A stretch of DNA of 48,509 nucleotides from Oscillospiraceae bacterium. Its GTDB lineage: Bacteria; Bacillota; Clostridia; Oscillospirales; Oscillospiraceae. Position numbers and translations under genes: made by a program. The stretch spans positions 1 through 48,509 of the forward strand of contig JAFSDV010000036.1 in the NCBI GenBank assembly GCA_017436035.1, read 5' to 3'. The notes beneath the pieces are model-generated. The model saw only the letters and a program-made list of their open reading frames with translations, ran no database searches and was not told the origin of the DNA. Positions 24,611 through 31,722 of this stretch are shown here, piece after piece; within the stretch, counting starts at the first letter, position 1; each line of letters starts with the position of its first letter.

Positions 24611-26257
24611 TTAGTGCAGTTTTTCAATTACGGTCCGGATTCTGGAAACCGTTCTGTCAAAGCCCAGGATCTGCATAACCGTATACAGATCCGGTGAATT
24701 GGTCTTGCCGGTGACAGCCTGGCGGATGAAGGTGGATACATCGGCGACTGTGCCGGGGAAGGCAGAGGGATCTGCTTTGTAGGCCTTCATATCGGAGGTG
24801 AAACCCAGCTCTTCGGTAATTTCTTTGACTTTTTCAAACCATACACCGGAATCGTCGGCAATGTCGAATTTTTCCAGGAATTTGGTCAGCGCAGTGATAA
24901 CGGTTTCTTTGCTGAATTTCTCATCAAACACCGGTTCTTCCAGATAATCATCATAGAAGAATCCCATATAAGGCTTGGCTTCCTTCCAGGTGGACAGGTC
25001 TTTGCGGGGCTTTTTGCCGCCCCTGCCGATGGCTAAAATGGATGTTGCGTAGGCGGGATCGGCCTTGAGCTTGGAAGCGAAGTCCGGGTCGAAATCCTCT
25101 GCCCATTCAACAAGCAGCTTGTAGACCTGATCTGCGTCCATTTTGGCAATCTCATTTTTACTGACGTCTGTCAGCTTGGCGTAATCAAACAGGTTGCCTG
25201 CCGGGTTCAGCTTCTTGGGGCTGAATTTGAACTCTGCGGCAGGAGCGTTGGGGTTGGCACGGCGCCAATCCTCGTAATTGGAGTTCAACAGGGTCATGAT
25301 GTATTCATAGACCGCTTCCACAGGGAAGCCCTCTGCCTTATAGAAGGTCAGCGCCAATTCACGATCCTTGCGCTTGGACAGCTTCCGCTTGGAAGTGCCG
25401 TCCATTTTCATCAGCGGTCCAATATGAACGTATTTGGGCAGCTTAAAGTCCAGTGCCTTAAACAACTGCAGGTGGAACGGAAGGGTGGGCAGCCATTCAT
25501 CACCCCGGACCACATGGGTTGTTCGCATCAGATGGTCATCTACCGCGTGGGCAAAGTGATAAGTTGGAATACCGTCGGATTTAAGGAGTACATGGTCAAT
25601 GTTGTTCTCTGTGACCGTCAGCTTTCCCTTCACCAGGTCTTCGAACTTGAACTGATTTTCCGCGTTTCCGGTGGAACGGAAGCGCAAGACCCAAGGCTTG
25701 TTTTCAGACAGCTGGGCCTGGATGTCTTCCAGGGGGCGGTCACGCCACAGGGCGTATGCACCGTAATAACCGGTAGTTTCCTTGTTAGCCTCCTGCTGTT
25801 CGCGCATAGCGGACAGCTCCTCTTCTGTGCAGAAGCAGGGGTACGCCATGCCGTTTTCTACCAGCTTCTTTGCATATACGTGGTAGATGGAGGCACGCTG
25901 CCGCTGACGGTAAGGTCCGTACAGACCGCTGTCACCGTCGATCACAGCACCTTCATCAAAAGAAATGCCATAGTGCTTCAGGGTGTTCAAAAGGACCTCT
26001 ACCGCACCGGGAACTTCCCGCTTGGCGTCGGTATCCTCTACCCGTAAAAACAGCACGCCGCCGGACTGGTGCGCCATCCGCTCTGCGGTCAGTCCCTGTA
26101 CCAGATTGCCCAAATGGACGAAGCCGGTGGGGGAAGGTGCCATGCGGGTGACGATCGCGCCCTCGGGAAGATTGCGGGGCGGATAGCGGTTTTCCAATGC
26201 TTCCGGTGTGTCGGTCACAGTTGGAAACAGCAGCTGCGCCAAAATGTTGTTATCCAT
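24611..26257 (-). CDS. gltX: Glutamate--tRNA ligase
   Basis: This 548-residue class I synthetase charges tRNA-Glu (in many Firmicutes also tRNA-Gln, corrected by GatCAB). The HIGH signature is APSPTGFVHLGNL and the KMSKS signature is KRKLSKRKD. VRGDEWLPTLPFHLQLF and FLRVEDTDAKRE are also typical. It is longer than the roughly 480-residue classical enzyme, as in several clostridial versions, with extra sequence in the C-terminal half. The ATG at 26257 is preferred over a GTG three codons upstream since GAGGTGG lies five bases before it. It is divergent from trpS and has its own promoter. Confidence 0.96.
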   Translation of the reverse strand: MDNNILAQLLFPTVTDTPEALENRYPPRNLPEGAIVTRMAPSPTGFVHLGNLVQGLTAERMAHQSGGVLFLRVEDTDAKREVPGAVEVLLNTLKHYGISFDEGAVIDGDSGLYGPYRQRQRASIYHVYAKKLVENGMAYPCFCTEEELSAMREQQEANKETTGYYGAYALWRDRPLEDIQAQLSENKPWVLRFRSTGNAENQFKFEDLVKGKLTVTENNIDHVLLKSDGIPTYHFAHAVDDHLMRTTHVVRGDEWLPTLPFHLQLFKALDFKLPKYVHIGPLMKMDGTSKRKLSKRKDRELALTFYKAEGFPVEAVYEYIMTLLNSNYEDWRRANPNAPAAEFKFSPKKLNPAGNLFDYAKLTDVSKNEIAKMDADQVYKLLVEWAEDFDPDFASKLKADPAYATSILAIGRGGKKPRKDLSTWKEAKPYMGFFYDDYLEEPVFDEKFSKETVITALTKFLEKFDIADDSGVWFEKVKEITEELGFTSDMKAYKADPSAFPGTVADVSTFIRQAVTGKTNSPDLYTVMQILGFDRTVSRIRTVIEKLH

Positions 26258-26286
26258 AAGCTCCACCTCGTTTTGAAATTTTCAAT

Positions 26287-26316
26287 AGTATAACATATTT
26301 GATAGGGTAAAGTCAA
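26287..26316 (-). promoter_or_regulatory. gltX promoter
   Basis: On the minus strand TTGACT (26311-26316), 18 bases, TGTTATACT extended -10 (26287-26292). No T-box leader is present. Confidence 0.8.
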
Positions 26317-26323
26317 TTTTTCG

Positions 26324-26352
26324 TTGCGTTTTTCTTTGGTCTGTGGTAGAAT
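26324..26352 (+). promoter_or_regulatory. trpS promoter
   Basis: TTGCGT, 17 bases, TAGAAT in the context TGTGGTAGAAT. Only about 55 bases of leader remain, too short for a T-box. Confidence 0.75.
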
Positions 26353-26413
26353 AGCGGAAATATGGATCGGATACGTGAAAATCGGTATTCGGTCATGGGA
26401 AAGAGGCGTTTTT

Positions 26414-27427
26414 ATGGAAGAAATCGTTGCAAAGAAGCGAATGTTGTCCGGTATCAAGCCCTCCGGGGATTTGACGCTGGGCTCTTACTTAGGAGCGGTC
26501 AAAAACTGGGCAGAGCGTGCCGATCAGTATGAGTGCTTTTATTTTATGGCAGACCTGCATGCGATCACTGTGCGGCAGAATCCGGCTGATCTGCGCCGCC
26601 GTACACTGGAGCAGCTGGCTCAGTATATTGCCTGCGGCCTGGACCCGGAGAAGAACACGCTATTCATTCAGAGCCATGTGCATCAGCATGTAGAGCTGGG
26701 CTGGGTGTTGGATTGTTATTCCATGTTCGGTGAGCTGAGCCGTATGACTCAGTTTAAGGACAAGTCCGCGAAAAATGCAGATAATATCAACGCGGGATTG
26801 TTTACGTATCCCAGCCTGATGGCGGCGGATATTCTGCTGTATCAGCCGGATCTGGTTCCGGTTGGTGAAGATCAGAAGCAGCATGTAGAGCTGACCCATG
26901 TGATCGCCCGCCGCTTCAACGGCATTTACGGGGATGTGTTTAAGCTTCCGGAACCCTTTGTGCCCAAGGTAGGTGCCCGGATTATGAGTCTGACCAATCC
27001 CGCTGCAAAGATGTCCAAGTCTGAAAATGAGGATACCGGTCGTGTACTGCTGATGGACCCTCCGGAGGTGGTAATGAAGCAATTTAAGCGGGCGATCACG
27101 GACTCGGATACGGAGAACTGTATCCGCTATGATAAGGAAAACAAGCCCGGTGTTGCGAACCTGATGACGATCTACTCAGCTGTGACCGGAAGGACCTATG
27201 AGGAGATTGAAAATGAGTTTGCAGGCTGCGGTTACGGAGCGTTCAAGCCGGTAGTCGGTGAGGCAGTGGTTGAGCATCTGCGTCCCATTCGGGAGGAGGC
27301 TCAGCGGCTGATGAAGGATAAGGCATATTTGGAAGCGGTGTACCGTGCCGGCGCGGAGAAAGCCAGCTATGTGGCGGAAAAGACCTTGAGAAAGGTCTAC
27401 AAAAAAGTGGGCTTTGTGGCAAAATAA
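26414..27427 (+). CDS. trpS: Tryptophan--tRNA ligase
   Basis: This 337-residue class Ic synthetase charges tRNA-Trp. It starts MEEIVAKKRMLSGIKPSGDLTLGSYLGAV, where TLGSYLG is the HIGH-equivalent, and carries the KMSKS motif as AAKMSKSEN. PVGEDQKQHVELTHVIARRFN matches the tryptophan/adenylate pocket. The ATG at 26414 has AAGAGG seven bases upstream; the longer frame starting at 26324 begins within the promoter. It is monocistronic, ending in a strong terminator. Confidence 0.97.
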   Translation: MEEIVAKKRMLSGIKPSGDLTLGSYLGAVKNWAERADQYECFYFMADLHAITVRQNPADLRRRTLEQLAQYIACGLDPEKNTLFIQSHVHQHVELGWVLDCYSMFGELSRMTQFKDKSAKNADNINAGLFTYPSLMAADILLYQPDLVPVGEDQKQHVELTHVIARRFNGIYGDVFKLPEPFVPKVGARIMSLTNPAAKMSKSENEDTGRVLLMDPPEVVMKQFKRAITDSDTENCIRYDKENKPGVANLMTIYSAVTGRTYEEIENEFAGCGYGAFKPVVGEAVVEHLRPIREEAQRLMKDKAYLEAVYRAGAEKASYVAEKTLRKVYKKVGFVAK

Positions 27428-27431
27428 AAGT

Positions 27432-27463
27432 AAAATCGCACTGCTGCGGCAGTGCGATTTTTT
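27432..27463 (+). terminator. trpS terminator
   Basis: AAATCGCACTGC and GCAGTGCGATTT stem around TGCG, then TTTT. It also faces the end of the convergent gene at 27470. Confidence 0.92.
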
Positions 27464-27469
27464 AGAGCA

Positions 27470-28081
27470 TTAAAGACGCTTTATTAGTGTGCAAAATGCA
27501 GACACGGTAGAACGGATGGGGTGAGGAAGGGGCTTTGAAGCATAATATACAGTATCCTGATAATCGGAGACAGGGGCTGGACCGGTATAATGGGCATAAG
27601 GCAGCAAAAGCTGCTCCAGCTGCTTCAGACTGTAAAACTTGCCGGGTGTTACGGAAAGACCAATGCTGTGAAGAATCTCCACACAGAATTCCACACAGGT
27701 GTATGAATCGGGTGCCTTTACGGTTTTTTTGAAGGGAACAGCAAGGGCGGAAATGTGATTGTATAAGTATTGATCCTGCCGGGAAAGCATATAATCAATG
27801 TGTCGGTGCAGCTGGGCGAGCTGTTCCTGTGAAACCGGAATGCGAAACACCCGCAGGTGCGCCGCAGGGCCCTTTGGATGGTATCGGGAAAGGGATTCTT
27901 TTACAAAGCCGCCGTAAAATGGTGTGCTATAGAAATGGCGGGCAAAGCTGTAAAGGGGTTCAAGCTTGCTGTCAAAGCTAATGCTTATATGATTAAAGGA
28001 ATTGCGGGTATATCGCCGGATAAACGCGCCTGTGCGGGTTGGGGTAGCGGATAATACTACATACAAGAACGGTTCGGTCAT
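27470..28081 (-). CDS. Putative papain-like (permuted NlpC/P60-type) cysteine hydrolase
   Basis: This 203-residue protein has no signal peptide or membrane segment. Two conserved spots suggest a permuted papain-like fold: NSFNHISISFD near residue 30 (candidate catalytic His) and DSYTCVEFCVEILHSIG near residue 130 (candidate catalytic Cys in a helix start). The Firmicutes have many such proteins of unknown substrate. The ATG at 28081 has AGGTG six bases upstream; an ATG seven codons earlier lacks an RBS. It is convergent with trpS and has its own promoter. The assignment rests on two motifs and should be treated as tentative. Confidence 0.6.
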   Translation of the reverse strand: MTEPFLYVVLSATPTRTGAFIRRYTRNSFNHISISFDSKLEPLYSFARHFYSTPFYGGFVKESLSRYHPKGPAAHLRVFRIPVSQEQLAQLHRHIDYMLSRQDQYLYNHISALAVPFKKTVKAPDSYTCVEFCVEILHSIGLSVTPGKFYSLKQLEQLLLPYAHYTGPAPVSDYQDTVYYASKPLPHPIRSTVSAFCTLIKRL

Positions 28082-28117
28082 AAAAACACCTAAAATTTTC
28101 AAAAATTAATTTTTTAT

Positions 28118-28146
28118 AGTATATCATACTTTTTTTAATGTGGCAA
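28118..28146 (-). promoter_or_regulatory. Promoter of the cysteine-hydrolase-like gene
   Basis: On the minus strand TTGCCA, 17 bases, TATACT. Confidence 0.75.
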
Positions 28147-28213
28147 GCCGCGAACAGGCTGATTTTCGGAGGATTGCAAACAAAATCGCCTGCTATGCCA
28201 TTTTACGGCGGTA

Positions 28214-28275
28214 TTGACAAAATTCCAGCCTATCAATATAATAATATCGATATCGTTAGAGGGAAAAAGCCCTCG
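28214..28275 (+). promoter_or_regulatory. Consensus promoter and leader hairpin of the lactate/malate dehydrogenase gene
   Basis: Perfect TTGACA (28214-28219), 17 bases, perfect TATAAT (28237-28242). The palindrome ATATCGATAT follows at once, a possible repressor site, then a GAGGG/CCCTC hairpin in the leader. Confidence 0.88.
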
Positions 28276-28295
28276 ATAATAAGGAGTGGACAGTT

Positions 28296-29240
28296 ATGAG
28301 TAAAATCAGTGTTATAGGTGCCGGAAATGTGGGTGCTGCAATAGCCAACGACCTGATGATCCAGGGGGTAGCTTCGGAGATCGTTTTGATCGATGTGAAT
28401 AAGAAAAAAGCGATTGGAGAGGCACTGGACGTGTATCAGGGTGCGCCGTTTTTCTCTCCTGCCATTGTGCGCCCCGGTGATTATGATGCGGCAGAAGGCT
28501 CGGACATTGTAGTGATCACTTGCGGTATGGCAAGAAAACCCGGGATGTCCCGGCTGGATCTGGCGCAGACAAATGTAAATATCATTAAGGATGTGGCGGC
28601 AAATGTAGTGCCTTACGCACCTAATGCGATTTATGTGATCGTCTCCAACCCGGTGGACGTTCTGACTTATGTTTTCACAAAGATCTCCGGCGTGCCGGAG
28701 CGTCATATAATCGGATCCGGTACGATTTTGGATACCAGCCGGCTTCAGTCTGAACTGGCGAGAAGATTTTATATCAACCCTAAAAATGTCCATGCCCATG
28801 TCTATGGCGAACACGGTGACAGCTCTTTTGTGCCCTGGTCTCTGGTGCATATTGCCAACAACCATGTGGACGAATATAAAGCCAGCTCGCCGGATAAGGA
28901 TCGGATCAAATGGAATCAGGATTATGAGGATGTAGAGGAATTTGTCCGTAAGTCCGGTGCGAAGATCATTGAAAACAAAGGCGCAACCTTCTATGCGGTG
29001 GCAATGTCGGTCTGCCATATCTGCAAGTGTGCCCTTTCTGATGCAGGCACAGCTTTGTCGGTATCCACAATGATGCACGGTGAATACGGTGTAGAGGATG
29101 TGTGCCTATCTACACTGACGTTGGTAGACCGCACAGGTGTCCGTGGAAAGATCCGCAACGAACTCACCGAGGAGGAGATCCGGAAGCTGCATATTAGTGC
29201 GGATAAGCTCAAATCAGTGATCGCACAGATCGAATATTGA
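28296..29240 (+). CDS. L-lactate/malate dehydrogenase family enzyme, malate-type specificity residue
   Basis: This 314-residue NAD-dependent 2-hydroxyacid dehydrogenase has a Rossmann motif VIGAGNVGAAIA at 6-17, catalytic Asp146/Arg149 in DTSRL, His173 in GEHGDS, and Asn118. The substrate-specificity loop reads CGMARKPGMSRLDL. Arg80 occupies the position that is Gln in lactate dehydrogenases (QKPGETR) and Arg in malate dehydrogenases (ARKPGMSR), so oxaloacetate/malate is the better guess although the family name often given is L-lactate dehydrogenase. The rest of the sequence is LDH-like. The ATG follows AAGGAGTGG by seven bases. It is monocistronic, with a consensus promoter implying high expression. 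Confidence 0.9.
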   Translation: MSKISVIGAGNVGAAIANDLMIQGVASEIVLIDVNKKKAIGEALDVYQGAPFFSPAIVRPGDYDAAEGSDIVVITCGMARKPGMSRLDLAQTNVNIIKDVAANVVPYAPNAIYVIVSNPVDVLTYVFTKISGVPERHIIGSGTILDTSRLQSELARRFYINPKNVHAHVYGEHGDSSFVPWSLVHIANNHVDEYKASSPDKDRIKWNQDYEDVEEFVRKSGAKIIENKGATFYAVAMSVCHICKCALSDAGTALSVSTMMHGEYGVEDVCLSTLTLVDRTGVRGKIRNELTEEEIRKLHISADKLKSVIAQIEY

Positions 29241-29246
29241 AGAGAA

Positions 29247-29277
29247 GGGGGCGTTGCAGTTTAATTTGCAACGCCCC
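29247..29277 (+). terminator. Hairpin after the dehydrogenase gene, no U-tract
   Basis: GGGGCGTTGCA/TGCAACGCCCC, 11 bp, six bases after the stop. It is followed by TGAAATC rather than a T-run, so it may stabilise the mRNA or terminate weakly. Confidence 0.6.
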
Positions 29278-29416
29278 TGAAATCGTATATTTACTGGATG
29301 CAGCAACGACTCGCCGCCTGACGTTGTGTTCCGGAATGGTGATCGTTTCGGGCGACCGATGGCCGCCATACAGACTCTATGAGAGGATTCCTGGGTTTTG
29401 AAACACACCCTTTTTG
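29278..29416. other. Intergenic region, no feature recognised
   Basis: This is a GC-rich 139-base gap between convergent genes. Minus-strand open reading exists but has no RBS or recognisable product. CAACG/CGTTG pairing near 29304-29326 is the only local structure seen. Confidence 0.4.
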
Positions 29417-30403
29417 CTATATGGACTGTTCGGACAGCATCGCGCAAAGATCCAAAGCTGTTTGGGAATCGGGAACGGCACAGCGCAAAGCCGTGCTCAT
29501 ATCCGTCAGATTGAAACGGCAGCCGGAAAGGGCGCGCTCAAGCGCGGCAGGAAGCTGCCAGTCCATAGCGTCGGAGTAGACCTTGGCGGTTGTGATAATG
29601 CCGTCCTTTGCCTGAAGCTGAAGCTGGATACCGCCCCAAGGGAAGCGTGCCTGACATTCAAAGCTAAAAGGCAGCGGTGTGCCGTACAGGTAATCCCAGC
29701 TGCTGTATTCTGTTCGAAGCTCTTCAATCACAGAATAATCAGCAGAAGTAAGCAGCACCGGTTCTGCGGGAAGTCCGTAAACATCCTCAAATGCGGCAGA
29801 CATATTTGTTTTCATCCTTTGGCAGGTCAGTCCGGGAGAGAGGGTGCTTAGATTGACCACCCGGGAACGTACAGAGGCAACGCCTTTAGCTTCCAGCTTT
29901 GCTTTGGAAGGGCTGAGATAGCGCTGCAATTTTTCCAGATCTGCGTCGATAAGCAGTGTCCCGTGGTGATAGGCCCGGTCTGCGCTGTGGTAAAAAGCAT
30001 TGCCGGAAAACTTGCGGCCGCCGGCGAGCAGGTCGTTCCGACCGGACTGCTCCGCATGGATACCTGTCATAGCGCAGGCGGCTTGGATCACAGATAATTG
30101 CCGGGGAACATCGTAGTCTTCCTGGGATAATAGAAAAGTAAAGTTCAGGTTGCCCAGATCGTGAAATACCGCGCCGCCGCCGGAGAGCCGCCGTGCCAGC
30201 TTGCCGCCTTCAGATTCCAGCAGCGAGGTGCGGCACTCCACCCAGGGGTTCTGATTTTGTCCGATGACGACGGTGTTTTGGTTCTGCCAAAGATAGAGGA
30301 TACATTCGCCGGGCTTTGTCAGATCCATCAGGTGCTTTTCAACTGCCAAATTCCAGTAGGGATCTACGCAGGTGCTTTCGAATATACGGAGTCTACGGAT
30401 CAT
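29417..30403 (-). CDS. lplA: Lipoate--protein ligase A
   Basis: This 328-residue ligase activates lipoate with ATP and attaches it to the lysine of lipoyl domains. Motifs are LWQNQNTVVIGQNQNP, RRLSGGGAVFHDLGNLNFTF, the lipoyl-AMP-binding GGRKFSGNAFY, and the C-terminal accessory domain (SSWDYLYGTPLPFSFE). The start ATG has AAGGAG nine bases upstream and a consensus promoter. It is divergent from the deoR gene and close to the E2 with three lipoyl domains, its obvious substrate. No lipoate synthase is visible in the window, consistent with scavenging. Confidence 0.95.
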   Translation of the reverse strand: MIRRLRIFESTCVDPYWNLAVEKHLMDLTKPGECILYLWQNQNTVVIGQNQNPWVECRTSLLESEGGKLARRLSGGGAVFHDLGNLNFTFLLSQEDYDVPRQLSVIQAACAMTGIHAEQSGRNDLLAGGRKFSGNAFYHSADRAYHHGTLLIDADLEKLQRYLSPSKAKLEAKGVASVRSRVVNLSTLSPGLTCQRMKTNMSAAFEDVYGLPAEPVLLTSADYSVIEELRTEYSSWDYLYGTPLPFSFECQARFPWGGIQLQLQAKDGIITTAKVYSDAMDWQLPAALERALSGCRFNLTDMSTALRCAVPDSQTALDLCAMLSEQSI

Positions 30404-30434
30404 AACTGCGCTCCTTTTTGCTCATTTTTATACT

Positions 30435-30463
30435 ATTATAAAAATCCTTTACAGGTCCGTCAA
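30435..30463 (-). promoter_or_regulatory. lplA promoter
   Basis: On the minus strand TTGACG, 17 bases, TATAAT. It lies 20 bases from the divergent deoR promoter. Confidence 0.85.
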
Positions 30464-30482
30464 TCGGTTTTTGAAAAAATGA

Positions 30483-30539
30483 TTGACAATCCTGATGAAA
30501 TAATGTTATATTTGTGTTAATGTTGTTAAAATATAACAT
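30483..30539 (+). promoter_or_regulatory. deoR promoter with 10-bp inverted-repeat operator
   Basis: TTGACA (30483-30488), 18 bases, TATATT extended -10 (30507-30512). ATGTTATATT (30503-30512) over the -10 and AATATAACAT (30530-30539) are perfect inverted arms 17 bases apart, fitting autoregulation by the DeoR-type product. Confidence 0.75.
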
Positions 30540-30552
30540 GCAGGGGGCTATT

Positions 30553-31302
30553 ATGAACAAGCTGCGGCAGGAGATCATGAAGAAGTTTATTGAAGATCGT
30601 AATGCAGTTACTATTCGGCAGCTGCAGGAGCGGTTTCCCGACGTTTCACTGATGACGATCCACCGGGATTTGGATGTGCTGACGGAAAATGGCAGCATTG
30701 TAAAGTTCCGCGGCGGGGCGCGATCTGTGCGCCATGCGGTCGATCCTGAGTTTAATGTACGCATGCGGGAGAATGTAGCGGGGAAGATGGAGATTGCCCG
30801 CAAGGCGTTAGAGCTGATCCAACCCCACAGCTCTGTGTTCATGGATGCCAGCACCACCAATCTGGCACTAGCCAGACGTATGCCGGATCTGAATTTGAAT
30901 ATTTTTACCACCGGTCCCAGTGTGGCCATCGAACTGTGCAAACTTCAGAATCCCATCGTGACGCTGTGCTGTGGCACAGTCAACAGAAAAAACCTGGCAG
31001 TATCCGGACAGAACACCCTGGAAATGCTGGATAAGATCAACATTGATTTGGCGTTTATCGGCGTATCCGGATGTTCTGCGGAGGTGGGACTGACCTGCGG
31101 TACGGAAAGCGATATGCTGGTCAAGAGCATGATGATCCGAAAAGCCCGCAGGAGTGTGGCGATGTGCAGCAAGGAGAAGCTGAGCTGTCTGATGCCCTAT
31201 ACCTTTGCCAAACTGGAGGAGCTGGATTACCTGATCAGCGATGAGCCTCTGCCTGAGACCTTTGTCAAGGCGGCAGAGCAGGCGGGTGTAACGGTGCTGT
31301 AA
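30553..31302 (+). CDS. DeoR/GlpR-family transcriptional regulator
   Basis: This 249-residue regulator has an N-terminal winged helix (about 4-58: AVTIRQLQERFPDVSLMTIHRDLDVL, then GSIVKFRGGARSV) and a C-terminal DeoRC sensor domain. The sensor is related to sugar-phosphate isomerases (SVFMDASTTNLALARRMP, NIFTTGPSVAIEL, GVSGCSAEVGLTCG, VAMCSKEKLSCLMPYTFA). Such proteins repress sugar or polyol operons and respond to a phosphorylated ligand, which is unknown here. The ATG at 30553 has CAGGGGG five bases upstream; an earlier in-frame ATG lies inside the operator. It stands between lplA and the 2-oxoacid dehydrogenase operon, whose promoter has a similar TGTTA half site. Confidence 0.92.
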   Translation: MNKLRQEIMKKFIEDRNAVTIRQLQERFPDVSLMTIHRDLDVLTENGSIVKFRGGARSVRHAVDPEFNVRMRENVAGKMEIARKALELIQPHSSVFMDASTTNLALARRMPDLNLNIFTTGPSVAIELCKLQNPIVTLCCGTVNRKNLAVSGQNTLEMLDKINIDLAFIGVSGCSAEVGLTCGTESDMLVKSMMIRKARRSVAMCSKEKLSCLMPYTFAKLEELDYLISDEPLPETFVKAAEQAGVTVL

Positions 31303-31332
31303 AATACAAAGGAGTGTGCTTGGGCAGACGCA

Positions 31333-31590
31333 CATAGGGATTTACACGGTTTTGAAAGACTCTTTTTCCCCATAGGAAATCCATCGTTCTTGAAATACAT
31401 CCAGTATTTCTTCGTCCCCTGAATGTTCCTGTAAGAAAAAAATCTTTCCTTCAAAACTGCGAAGCACTCCAAAGAAAGATATTTCTGCAAGACCAGATAA
31501 AACGCCACGGCAAGGCTTGACGCCTGCCGTGGCGTTTTGACGCAGTATTGGGGGAAAAGATCCAATTTGGAGCGTATAAATCCCCATATG
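31333..31590. repeat. Possible small element bounded by imperfect inverted repeats
   Basis: The 420-base gap between deoR and the E2 gene holds a segment with CATAGGGATTTA at its left and TAAATCCCCATATG at its right, an imperfect inverted pair. A strong hairpin lies inside. The minus strand stays open for 116 codons across it (31342-31692) without an RBS. It may be a degraded miniature element; evidence is limited to the ends and the hairpin. Confidence 0.3.
31499..31538. terminator. Strong symmetrical hairpin between deoR and the E2 gene
   Basis: AAAACGCCACGGCA and TGCCGTGGCGTTTT pair perfectly over 14 bp around 12 bases, with T-runs on both strands. It isolates the E2 operon from deoR. Confidence 0.85.
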
Positions 31591-31656
31591 AGGCCGCCCT
31601 TTAGCAGACTCCTGCTGTTTTGGAGGAAAATACAGTGTATTCGTATAAAAATGGTA

Positions 31657-31694
31657 TTGACACGTTCTGTTATGAGGTGTTATAATTAACATGC
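31657..31694 (+). promoter_or_regulatory. Promoter of the 2-oxoacid dehydrogenase operon with palindrome
   Basis: TTGACA (31657-31662), 18 bases, TGTTATAAT extended -10 (TATAAT 31681-31686). The -10 lies inside TGTTA-TAAT-TAACA, an inverted repeat resembling the half site of the deoR operator (TGTTATA). Confidence 0.78.
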
Positions 31695-31722
31695 TATATC
31701 ATCCATTAAAGGAGGACAAACA

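Noticed and set aside
26281-26413. Possible T-box leader for trpS or gltX
   Set aside because: The gap between the divergent promoters and genes is too short and no T-box core or specifier stem is seen.
28244-28253. Rex-type redox operator before the dehydrogenase gene
   Set aside because: The palindrome ATATCGATAT does not match the TTGTGA-n6-TCACAA Rex consensus.
29214-29447. Minus-strand frame in the gap between the dehydrogenase and lplA
   Set aside because: No RBS, overlaps both neighbours and shows no recognisable domain.
31342-31692. 116-codon minus-strand frame between deoR and the E2 gene as a gene
   Set aside because: No ribosome site, runs through a strong symmetrical terminator and overlaps the operon promoter; kept only as a note on the intergenic segment.
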